Below are positions 55,600-64,000 of a stretch of 64,000 nucleotides of DNA, piece after piece; positions within the stretch are counted from its first letter, which is position 1, and every line of letters begins with the position of its first letter. Below the pieces are notes generated by a model. The model was given only the letters and a program-made list of their open reading frames with translations, had not been told where the DNA came from and searched no databases. The DNA is from Mytilus californianus (taxonomy: Eukaryota; Mollusca; Bivalvia; Mytilida; Mytilidae): assembly GCF_021869535.1 (NCBI RefSeq), contig NW_026262734.1, positions 82,219,061 to 82,283,060 on the forward strand, written 5' to 3'. The position numbers and the translations under genes are program-made.

Positions 55600-56720
55600 T
55601 TTAATTGACATTGAGTGAACTGTATGACTTGTATTATGTTAGTGCATATGTGGCTACAATCTATATGTTTATATAACATTTATTTATTAAATGCTTCATG
55701 AGTATTCTTTATGTTTAGAATAATATATATAGTGCGTTTGTTCTTGGTGAGCTAATCAAATTGAAGAATTATAGTGCTGTTAGTTCTATATATTATATAT
55801 GTACTGCGTATGATAGTTACTGTATATGTTATTGTAGTGCTGCAAGTGTGACCCCTTTTATATTATGTAAGTGACAGTGTAACTGTTAGTGTAAATGATT
55901 TAAGTGTTATATATATTTATGTGAGTGTCAGAGATAGTGTGTTTGTTAGTGTGTATGAATTTATTGTTATATTATAGTAGTGCTGATATTATATTTTAGA
56001 GAGTGAAAATGTGCATTCAGTGTAATTATTTTGTTATTATCTTGCAATAAAGAATAAAGGATACTCATATAACTTGTTTTTTTTATCTACACACAACTAT
56101 TCAAAATATTGTCAACTTTAAAAAAATATATTGACTATATTCGATATTACAAAAAAAAGAATGTGTTATAGAAGCCTCTGATGTTACCTGAAAAAAAATA
56201 CAATTAATTATTATAACACATAACACCAAACAAAAGATCAAACTATAAAGACCTTGTTGATTACGTAACTTTAATCAATCAGGATTTGATTGAATTAAGT
56301 GATTACTAGTGGCATTACTTTAGTTCACAATCATCAGACAATTGTTGAATAAACAAACCAATTATAGACTAATGATTTGATTAAACAAGTCATTATGATG
56401 AGTTAAAATTTATAGGTTCCATTGGACAGTAAATATTTACTTAGCTATTCTGTGTGTGAATTAAATAAAATAAAAATCGCCATGACATTCAAAATTATCA
56501 TGGAAAATAACTTCATATTAATATGTTGAAGCTGCTATACAAACATACACAATCACACTCATTTTCGTATCGATTTAAAATAATTCTTTGACTGGTACTC
56601 CAATACTTCACTTAACTGTTGTCATCCATCATCGATACTTTTTACAAATTCCATTTATACTGTTTAAATTTGTCACAAAATCCTCCAAAGTCAATATAGT
56701 TTATTCATATTTTATTATGG
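55600..56720. other. 3' region and AT-rich body of outer transposon
   Basis: Probable 3' UTR of the ORF to about 56070, with phrases like AGTGTGTTTGTTAGTGTGTATGA. Plain AT-rich sequence follows up to the right subterminal array. No gene. Confidence 0.5.
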
Positions 56721-56810
56721 GGCCGGATCGACGTAGGGACGGATCGACGTGGGCCGGATCGACTTGGGACGGATCGACTTTGGGCCGGATCGACTTGGGG
56801 CCGGATCGGT
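56721..56810 (-). repeat. right subterminal array, six 15-16 bp units
   Basis: Reverse-complement counterparts of the left array (GGCCGGATCGAC type). They begin near 56723, 56741, 56755, 56771, 56787 and 56801, and the last is altered to GGATCGG. Frames on both strands here translate the array. Confidence 0.85.
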
Positions 56811-56834
56811 TTGGGGACGGAACGACCGGATACC

Positions 56835-57000
56835 GTACCGTACAGTCGGCTATCAAAGGCCCAGACATAAAAAATATAAAACAATTCAATTGAGAAAACG
56901 AACTGCATAATTTATGACAGACTAGAACTAAAGACAACCACTGAACTACTGGTTCCTGACTAGGGTTGCGGGGTTAAGGTTAAAGGCCGTGTTAACACCA
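56835..57000 (+). repeat. family A, right half of the split target
   Basis: GTACCGTA (right target duplication copy), then CAGTCGGCTATCAAAGGCCC, AACAATTCAATTGAGAAAACGAAC, TAATTTATGACAG, AAGACAACCACTGAACTA and GGTTCCTGACTAGG. It continues the family A repeat that breaks off at 48543. Confidence 0.85.
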
Positions 57001-57396
57001 CAAAATCTACTCTTGAGTACAGAATGACCACAGACAAACCGATGCACCTAGGAAAGTTTTAAGGCTTGGCTGGACCGTCACTCCGACCCAGATATATAAA
57101 AAAGTTATATAGTTTATGTTTCAGAAAATTAAAAACCTGGATTTTGATGTGCATTTTTTCCAGTCTGCAGAAGATACATGTAGCAAAATAAACTAACACC
57201 TGAGTTTCATTTGATACGGTACACTCAGTTACACAGTTTTAAATCGCCTATGTATGTATGTACGTAAATTCCTCCGATATGCGAAGCACCCCTCGAGAGC
57301 TAAGGTATAGTGGAACCTGTGTACACTCCCTTTAAGGATTAATGGAGATGTATCACTAACTTTTATACAACCCACCACCACAGACATTCCCCAACC
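57001..57396. other. no gene recognised
   Basis: Sequence including GTCCAGCC/GGCTGGACC-like words that reappear inverted near 58105-58175 (GGTCCAGCCATACTC ... CAGGTGCACAGATTTGTCTG). The stretch between may therefore be an inverted-repeat unit. No coding signal. Confidence 0.4.
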
Positions 57397-57544
57397 CACA
57401 GGCACTAGACGTTCTGTCAATAGTAATAAAATATGGGCAATGGGAAGAAAATAGTGTCTATATACTCTTTTTTATATATATGGACACTATTTTCTTCCCA
57501 TTGCCCATATTTTATTACTATTGACAGAACGTTTAGTGCCTGTG
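57397..57544. repeat. long hairpin, arms of about 68 bp
   Basis: CACAGGCACTAGACGTTCTGTCAATAG...GGAAGAAAATAGTGTC is followed after a short AT-rich loop (near 57465-57475) by its reverse complement GACACTATTTTCTTCC ... TAGTGCCTGTG. I saw only one or two mismatches. It could be a small foldback element or a recent template-switch product. Confidence 0.85.
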
Positions 57545-57559
57545 CCCAACCCAACACCA

Positions 57560-57895
57560 AGGGAGTGTTAGGACACCGGGAAGTCTGTTATTATGGTGGA
57601 GGAAGCTGAGGTACTCAGAGAGAACCACTGTGCTTCTTGGCGGAAACAGACAAACCGAAGAGATATCTACAGATTGATCTCCAGGTCAAAGCCAGGGGCC
57701 ACTTTGACCAACCAAGGCCCCCAATGTACCCATTCTAGTTTAAACTCCGGTCTGGGTACCAGAGATGTGTGTGGGAGGGTGAAAATCACCCTGCTAACAT
57801 ACTGAAATTTCCAGCGCCCCCAGTCAGGATGGAACCCAGGACTTTCAGTACTGTAGCCATCGGTCTTAACCACTAGGCCACAAACCCACATAATT
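57560..57895 (-). repeat. tRNA-derived SINE, reverse orientation
   Basis: Read on the minus strand it begins GTGGGTTTGTGGCCTAGTGGTTAAGACC (A-box-like). Then comes CCTGGGTTCCATCCTGAC (B-box-like), and GACCGGAGTTTAAACTAG and GGCCTTGGTTGGTCAAAG further on. The ordered polymerase III boxes mark a SINE head. It differs from the SINEs at 17.3 and 20.3 kb. The opposed frames here are shadows. Confidence 0.7.
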
Positions 57896-58945
57896 GTTTG
57901 GAGATGTCTGTTGCCCATCTATTGTCTATTTAAATCAATACAACTCACAACATGTACATGTATTATATGAGTGGAGCTTCTCAAACCTCTTTCCCAACTT
58001 AGATTATTTTGGCACCTTCTGCAGGAATGAAAAAAAAATGTATAGCAAAATTTTGTTAAGTTTTTAATATTCTGCAACTTAAAATGCATTTAAACTTTAT
58101 TTATATAGGTCCAGCCATACTCTAAAATTTTTCCAGGTGCACAGATTTGTCTGTACTCGGGTGAAATTTGTGGTGTAAATATGGCCATACGTGTTTGCTA
58201 AAAGGTTATGATGAACCTTAAACATGTTAAACATGTTTGAAGGCGCTAACCTGTATAATACTGAAAAATATTATAAATTGAATGTACAAAAACGTGCCTG
58301 TCCGTAATCATTAACCTAAACATATACATTTGAACAAAGACATTGTTCATGAACAATTTATTGTATTTTCTTTTTCATGTTGACAATCTACATGATCTAT
58401 TTATATTGTTTCATAGTCTATTTAATTTATACTTTACATTCCACTTTTACTTTCACTTTCAATACCATTGTTACATTATGAAGTTGCAAGTAGACAACCA
58501 GATTTTCTACTTTAGCTTGTTTATTTGTATTATCTGTATCCTGATGTCACTGTGCCCTAGGCACCGAAACATGTCGATGAATACATTTACTGCAGCAATC
58601 ACTAAAGTATTGTCGTTATAAGACTTTCTACATATATATATATATACATGATATATATTATATATAATTTTTAAATGAGATTTTTTTCTTTCTTAAATTT
58701 ATTCATCATGTTCATGTAAGAGGGGCCTGATGGGTTATTTTCGTTCTTCGTGATCGGCGCATTTTCACTATCGTGATCCGTTTTTCAACAGATTTTTTTT
58801 TTTTTTTTATATTTTCGTGATCCGTGATCATGGAAATTTATTTTCTGTGAATCGTGATTGACAAAAAAATCAAATCGTGAATCGTGATGAGACCCCCCCC
58901 ATCAGGCGCCTCATGTAATTGTAACCAAATCATTGTTATCATTTG
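57896..58945. other. no gene; low-complexity sequence
   Basis: Contains a pyrimidine-rich chance frame (58343-58621), an (AT)n run near 58633-58665, a T-run at 58790-58810 and internal repeats of CGTGATCCGTGATC/AATCGTGAT phrases at 58755-58890. No supported gene. Confidence 0.4.
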
Positions 58946-59290
58946 TACTAAGGCCATAAAAAAGAATATGTTTGTTTTCCCTAACCCTACCTACCCAGAA
59001 AATAGATGCCTACTCAAAACCTTTTATTTGTCCAAATGTGAAATCTATTTTTTATCAGATAGGCAAAGACCTGTTGGTGACCTTCTGCTGTTGTCTGTTC
59101 TATGGTCAGGTTGTTGTCTCTTTGACACATTCCCCATTTCCATTCTCATTATTATGAAGACTAAAAAACATCTGACATTTAAATTTCCCTTGTACCAAAA
59201 AAAAAAAGAAAAGAAAATGCTTACCTACCTACCCACTGTCTCTACTTCTTGGTAGGGTTTGGGGTTAATATTTTTAAGTGTGGGCTAATT
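58946..59290. repeat. family G copy with family E fragment
   Basis: ACTAAGGCCATAAAAAAG, GTTTGTTTTCCCTAACCCTACCTACCCAG at one end and CTTACCTACCTACCCACTG...GGTAGGGTTTGGGGTTAAT at the other are family G words, also seen at 62040-62110 and 63775-63830. A reverse family E fragment (TTGTTGTCTCTTTGACACATTCCCCATTTCC) sits at 59105-59148. Confidence 0.55.
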
Positions 59291-59378
59291 CAAATTTAAC
59301 TTGATTTTTCTGCATGTAAATTTTATGTCTTCGTTTGACAATTACAATATTGAACTTTTAAATCTTTTCAGATTTTAT

Positions 59379-59836
59379 ATGGCGAAAGGCCAGTCCAATA
59401 CGCTGGAAGGTGAATTTTTGGCCAAGTTAAAAGTAACAGATGGGCTGAAACTGCATAACAGTGGAATAGCAGAAATGCCATGTAGTTCTGATTCATATGA
59501 ATCAGATTCTGAATCCTTCGAATCAGATTCGCCATATTACAGAAATGCAGCAAAAGCACTGCCATCCTCAACCCATAAATGGACATCAACAATGCTGGAA
59601 TCTCTTGGTATATATTATAATAATTATTTCCACAAATCACCAATAGACATTTTGAATATGATTACTGAAGACACAGGAATATTTGGTGCTCTAACAGAAC
59701 AACAAAACCTGTACATTGAAGGCATGAAAAACAGTATGATGTTTGATTGTTCCAATCAGGATTTTATAGAAATAATACAGAAGAAAAACATGTTTACAGT
59801 TTTGGACAAAGAAATTGCAAACATTAAAGATTTAAG
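59379..59836 (+). CDS. unknown gene, exon 1 (coding part)
   Basis: The exon begins after an acceptor-like AAATCTTTTCAG at 59371. The ATG lies at 59379 in the sequence TATATGGCG, implying an upstream untranslated exon. The frame runs 152 codons plus two bases to the donor AG/GTATCTG at 59836. The protein starts MAKGQSNTLEGEFLAKLKV and has a Ser/Asp/Glu-rich acidic stretch at about residues 30-50 (DSYESDSESFESDSP). It then turns into a helical, soluble-looking region with ILNMITEDTGIFGALTE. There is no signal peptide or membrane span. The next exon at 60939 completes the split codon. I do not recognise the family, and it is not similar to any mobile-element protein I know. Confidence 0.65.
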
Positions 59837-60467
59837 GTATCTGTAGTATTCATGTATGCTCTGTATAAGCATTCTTTCTTAGGAACACCACCATGAAGTA
59901 TGGTAGTATTTTAACTTCTTCTTTTGTGTATTAGCCTCCTTTAAGTAGGAGCACCTTTATATGGAGCTTTAAACATGGTAAACCTTACTTAAAAGATAAT
60001 GTACATGTATGACACATACAATTGATTGGAATGATTATTTTACATGGCATGTTTACAAGAACATATATATACATTATCTAGAAATATTGTATCTGAAAAA
60101 TCAGATATGTAAATTCACACGGAAGCTTTCTTACAATGTAAATCAGCCAATACAATATGTCTATCAATTGAAATAAATAAACATTGAAAGGGTTGACATT
60201 TATCAGTCAGCACAATTCGTGTACATGCACATATTCAGGGAATATATTAACATGTTAGTCTGACTGTCCAATAAGTCTATTCATATACAGATATTTCAAA
60301 AAGAAAAGTAGTCCTGGACTCATTTGATAGGGTTAAGGTTGCATTACCTCCCCCCTCCACTTCAAAATAAAGTTATCTAACTTTTTTCCTACAAACATGT
60401 AGACATACATGAACTCTTATGAAAAGATATTAGCAAAGCATGAAGAAATTGTTTAGTATATAAAAAT

Positions 60468-60612
60468 AAGAAGATGTTGTATGATTGCCAATGAGACAAC
60501 TCACCACAATAGACCAAATGGGGGGGGGGGGTTGGCCCGCCTTCAAACATGTTTAACCCAGCCACATTCTGTATGTGCCTGTCCTAAGTCAGGAGCCTGT
60601 AATTCAGAGGTT
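60468..60612. repeat. family A chimera: two opposite fragments joined at a G-run
   Basis: 60468-60520 is the plus-strand start (AGAAGATGTTGTATGATTGCCAATGAGACAACTC). After a run of 10 G, 60545-60612 is minus-strand family A (CATGTTTAACCCAGCCACATTCTGTATGTGCCTGTCC ... AGGAGCCTGTA). It lies in intron 1 of the gene at 59379-61635. Confidence 0.75.
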
Positions 60613-60938
60613 ATAAAAGATACTTTTATGTATAAGTAAATTTTTGGAGGAGATTAAGGTGAGATTTTAGCATACAAATAAAATTAAAATCTTACAAATC
60701 TACTTATACATCGTACATGTACAAGTAAATATTACATTCATCTTCAAGTAAATAAACATGATTTGCATAAATATAAGGCTAACTGCCAATAGGGTGAATA
60801 TATATATAGTATTATATAATATGGAAAATAATGTTTTTGTACAGTAACCATTTCTTTTGTCATATGTTATACATCATATTCATGATAATTACCTGTATTT
60901 TTCATTGTTGTACAATTTTTATTGTGATCTAATTTCAG

Positions 60939-61121
60939 AAAGGAAGTTCTATACACCTCATTGATAGAAGATTTCATAAGATCGGTAAAAATGATGCTGA
61001 CACACTACTTCCACATTTACACAAAGTCAATAAGATGTCCAGCATTTCACAATCCAGTTCCAAAAGACAGATTTGTTCACATTTTTGGAACCTTTGCACG
61101 GATATGTAATCTACTTGTAGA
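60939..61121 (+). CDS. unknown gene, exon 2
   Basis: 183 bp between TGATCTAATTTCAG and GTGAGTTTA, both good splice consensus sites. The first base completes the Arg codon left open by exon 1. The frame reads KEVLYTSLIEDFIRSVKMML, HYFHIYTKSIRCPAFHNPV and RFVHIFGTFARICNLLV without a stop, and leaves two bases for the next exon. Intron 1 is 1102 bp. Phase agreement with a stop-free frame in an AT-rich region supports a real exon. Confidence 0.7.
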
Positions 61122-61598
61122 GTGAGTTTAAACTATTTATGGCATGTACAAAGCAGATAAAATGTCTTTAATCCCTTCAGTATCAATAAATTTTGTGGTC
61201 TATCTGAAGGTAGATTTGTTAGATAAGTAGGATACAGTTTCTTTTATTTTTTACTCATATACATGTATATTTAATCGTGACATTGTCATTGCTTACCTTA
61301 TTTAGATTTGAAATGTCATATTGTATTTTGATTCATGGGTTTATGACCAAAAAGGGGATTAAGTTATGTTTATAAAGCATATCACTCAAAATGCACTGTC
61401 TTACTTTCTTTCAATTCAGTTGTTTATAGACAGGTTAAATTTGGGGCCAATTGAGGGACCAAAAAGAGCTATTATAGAAGAAAATTCTTGTCACTTTATG
61501 GAACTCAGCTTTCTTTTGAGAGTTCAGAAGTTTGGTTTTGCACATAATTGCGCCTTACAATTTCTCGATGTGTAATACTTAAGGTTTTAACATTCCAG

Positions 61599-61635
61599 TG
61601 AAGGATCAGATGGAAAGAAGGGCCAACTCCCATAA
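61599..61635 (+). CDS. unknown gene, putative last exon
   Basis: A short candidate: the acceptor TTTTAACATTCCAG is followed by one base that completes the codon from exon 2. It then reads EGSDGKKGQLP and a TAA stop at 61633-61635. With exons 1 and 2 this gives a 225-residue protein. It is too short to stand on its own, and a further downstream exon is possible. Confidence 0.35.
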
Positions 61636-62339
61636 GTTAGTTTGTGCAGATATGATGATTCACAGCTTTTTCAACTAATTTTTTTGTAGTTTTGTCTTAT
61701 TATCATATAAGATAAGCAATATGTCAACTTTGTTTGGTGTATTGAAAGATTGCATAGTGTTTATGGTGAGTGACAGGGTTCACCAGAAATTGACCTCATA
61801 ATTTTGGTTCATTGATCAATGTTCAATTTTCGTAATTAGGTCTGTTTCTCAGATACTATAAGCAATAGGCTAACTATATTTGGTTTAAGGTATTAAACTC
61901 AATCACGATAAGTAAAGCAGGCAAGACATGTCAGCGTGAGCACTTTTTTATTTATTATAATTCTCGTACCACCTTAAGCTATGAAAAATATCAAATTTAA
62001 GTAGCTTTATTCAATAAAGTCAAGAAGATATTGAATTTTAAGGTAATTAGGCCGCAATTAAAAATATCTTTGTTTCCCCTTACCCTACCCACCATTTTGG
62101 AAGTGGGTAGGTAGGTAGGCTTTTTTTTTTTTTTTAGAGAAAATCCCTGAAATATATCTCACACACAGGAAAACACAGAAAAACAACAAATTGAACTTTA
62201 TTGATACTAAAACAACATACTGTATAACGTAATATGCATGACTAGAAGACCTTACAATTTCAGACTAGAAAATGTTTGTAAATATCAATGTCTTTGTGAC
62301 AGAGTAGACCACATATAAATTGAGACACGGTTCTATATT

Positions 62340-63220
62340 TTTCTTATAGTTTTATTAATTCAATTGAAAATATAAAACCCCAACGAGACTGCTACCTAGT
62401 AACATTCGATGCAAAAAATATTTACACTTGTTTTTCATTTAAGGAAATACTAGAAGCCACAAACTGTGATCCAAGCGAGTATGACTACGCCTATTAAGGC
62501 TTATTCTAGAAAACTATGAATTTATTTTTAACAATAAACTTTACCATGAAACCTTGGGCGTGTCTATGTGCGGATCAGTATTCGCTGAGTTAGCAGACCT
62601 TACAATGTTTGTTAATTCTTGAACACATTTCACAATATGCTTTCAACACAGAGAAACAAAATGATAATGATAGTTGAAGTTCACCTACGAATTTTCCTGT
62701 AATGAAACAATATTCTTAGACACTGTCATAATTATACAAAGGAGAAAGATTCTTTAACGAAGGCATAGTATGATACAAGACATTAAAACCAATATCAAAC
62801 CAACTGAAACATATCAATATCTGCACAGACACTGCTCACACCCAAAAAGTGTTTTCATTGAAAGGATTTATCAAGGGTGAAGTATTGAGGTATCTCGGAA
62901 ACACAAGCAGCAAAACTGATCTTAAAAAACAGTAAGAAGCTCAAACAAGGATATCAAATATCTGAAATCAACGATTTTTTTTATCAAACACAAAATACAG
63001 AAAGGGAAAACTTGCTAACTGATCGCCCAGCGAAATGGGAGCAACCACTAGTAATGTTAACAAAATTCAACCCATCTATACAGAAACTAAAAATATAATA
63101 ATGAAACACTGGCATCTTATTTCACAAAACCCTGAATGTGTGACCATATTTAATCATCAGCCCATTATAGCTTATAAAAGACATAAGAACTTACAAGAAC
63201 TTTTATCAAAGCATTAGCTG
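62340..63220 (+). pseudogene. Penelope-like element reverse transcriptase remnant
   Basis: Frames in order give an RT block with KPQRDCYLVTFDAKNIYTC (about 62380-62440) and, in another frame, NKLYHETLGVSMCGSVFAELADL (62530-62610), which matches the RT region with MG(G/T)..SP in this group. A thumb part with YLHRHCSHPKSVFI, KGEVLRYL and NTSS-like words follows at 62800-62910. The last part, 63035-63217, reads KNIIMKHWHLIS and IIAYKRHKNLQELLS. The order and motifs are those of Penelope-like retroelements rather than LINEs. At least four frameshifts are present, and a GIY-YIG endonuclease is not seen before the frame ends. Confidence 0.65.
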
Positions 63221-63466
63221 GTATAGTCATCTCGACTTTTCACAACACAATATGATACTGAGCTCGAAAAAAATCAACTACTATTTTATCCAAAGACAAC
63301 TAGTGTATGGTCCAATATCACATACGAAATGAAACAAAATAGCATAAATAGCACGCCAATATACAACTTATTGAGTCAACCACTGATAAAGGCGAACTCA
63401 GGGATTTACCACAAACACGACAGAAACACCAGGCCTAACATTTAAGCTCAAGGGTGAGCTCGGATG

Positions 63467-63549
63467 CGCAATCGTAACTACTCGGCCATTCTCGCTACGC
63501 ATTTTGTTATTGGAGGCGTAGCTAGAATGGAAGAGTAGTTAAGATTGCT
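63467..63549. repeat. imperfect hairpin, arms of about 34 bp
   Basis: GCGCAATCGTAACTACTCGGCC...CTCGCTACGC (63467-63500) pairs with GCGTAGCTAGAATGG...GAGTAGTTAAGATTGCTC (63516-63549) with about five mismatches and a 15-bp loop. It may be the tip of a small DNA element. Confidence 0.65.
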
Positions 63550-64000
63550 CGGATGCATTTATTTAAAACATTATTCCATTCCAATTTCAGTATCCTTGCA
63601 TACGTTGTTTACCCTTTGCTGCAAACACACGGGCGACAATGATTTCGCGGAATGTTGAAAATACGGACCATTCAAGGAAACGAAATTTAAAAAACAAACT
63701 TTTGAGCGAAACGGAAAAAAAAAAAAAACAACAACGTGATTTTCGAAAAAAATTATTTTAGTCGGCAGATTTTTAGAGGGTCGGTCGGGTAAGGGGAAAC
63801 AAACTTAATTTTAATTTTGGCCTTACATATACTGAGTATGTTTTGACTAAGTTGTAGTTGTCATTGTCATGTGGCTGATGTTTACCTTCCACTTTGAACT
63901 AAAAACCAATGTATAAGACATTTGTCTGTCTAGTTATTTTGGTGACTGCTAAAGGACTGTCTGTGACTTTCAGTATCATATGTAATGAAAGCTTTTGATG
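63550..64000. other. no gene recognised to window end
   Basis: Contains an A-run near 63715-63728, the right family G segment, and AT-rich sequence up to the window edge. Confidence 0.4.

Larger units (their letters stand above)
48544..56834. mobile_element. outer DNA transposon, 8291 bp, 8-bp target duplication
   Basis: The left end is GGTTTCATGTCGATCC and the reverse-complemented right end GGTATCCGGTCGTTCC. The first 22 bases agree at 17. The element is bracketed by perfect copies of GTACCGTA (48536-48543 and 56835-56842), while the complete family A copy shows one such site (ATACCGCA) in the empty state. Inside each end is an array of six GTCGATCCGGCCCA units, oppositely oriented. The contents are a LINE 3' fragment, the 5.8-kb inner transposon, and a small ORF with polyadenylation signals. 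Without the inner element it would be about 2.5 kb and probably non-autonomous. An 8-bp duplication is known for hAT- and Zisupton-type elements, among others; the termini do not let me choose. Confidence 0.85.
62040..63830. repeat. family G inverted pair enclosing a retroelement remnant
   Basis: The left side has AGGCCGCAATTAAAAATATC...TTTGTTTCCCCTTACCCTACCCA (about 62047-62091). The right side, reverse-complemented, has AGGCCAAAATTAAAATTAAG...TTTGTTTCCCCTTACCCGACCGA (about 63781-63826). This is a similarity over ~45 bp. Either this is one 1.8-kb element with diverged terminal inverted repeats, or two family G copies happen to face each other. Confidence 0.55.

Noticed and set aside
58343-58621. 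92-residue Phe/Leu-rich frame
   Set aside because: Low-complexity translation of T-rich sequence next to an (AT)n run.
1-64000. Search for tRNA, rRNA, bacterial operons, CRISPR arrays or prophage
   Set aside because: No full tRNA cloverleaf apart from SINE heads, no rRNA words, and no prokaryotic gene organisation anywhere in the window.

Overview
The window looks like nuclear DNA of a marine bivalve, most probably a mussel (Mytilus or a close relative). The main reasons are an AT-rich, intron-rich sequence and many copies of a dispersed repeat with the core AAGATGTGGTATGATTGCC...GAGACAACTCTCCAC, which I recognise from Mytilus genomic sequence. tRNA-headed molluscan SINEs and several decayed non-LTR retrotransposons fit the same picture. 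Nothing looks prokaryotic: there are no operons or ribosome-binding sites.

Layout. 0-16 kb: LINE remnants (1.2-2.1 kb +, 10.3-11.6 kb -) in a field of dispersed repeats (called families A to I here). 16.5-34.3 kb: three exon-like segments on the minus strand (34286-34178, 25105-24899, 16744-16560). The last two are joined by matching splice phase across an 8.15-kb intron, which holds a LINE (19.2-22.8 kb) that has itself taken four later insertions. 26685-28302: a non-autonomous DNA transposon with CACTA ends, a 3-bp target duplication and ~20-bp subterminal arrays. 32479-40629: a giant palindrome with two 3528-bp, nearly identical arms around a 1095-bp spacer. It duplicates one of the exons, and its right end lies 2 bp from a 663-bp MITE. 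41.8-44.4 kb: a minus-strand LINE split by a full-length family A repeat.

48.5-56.8 kb is the most interesting part, a Russian-doll of elements. An outer 8291-bp element (48544-56834) has GGT...ACC ends, six-copy arrays of a 15-16 bp unit in opposite orientation at its two ends, and a perfect 8-bp target duplication (GTACCGTA). It has split an old family A repeat. Inside lies a 5820-bp element (49365-55184) with its own 29-bp terminal inverted repeats and nine subterminal copies of GTCAACTACATAACG. It carries one long reading frame (50926-54327), interrupted by a single in-frame TAG. The protein looks like a transposase-type RNase-H core preceded by a Cys cluster and followed by an OTU-like cysteine-protease module. 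The outer element also carries a LINE 3' fragment and a small unexplained ORF (55357-55599).

57-64 kb: a perfect-looking hairpin, a SINE, a phase-consistent three-exon gene of unknown function on the plus strand (59379-61635), and a Penelope-like retroelement remnant between inverted copies of another repeat.

All repeat family letters are local to this annotation. Assignments rest on reading the sequence only; no database search was possible.
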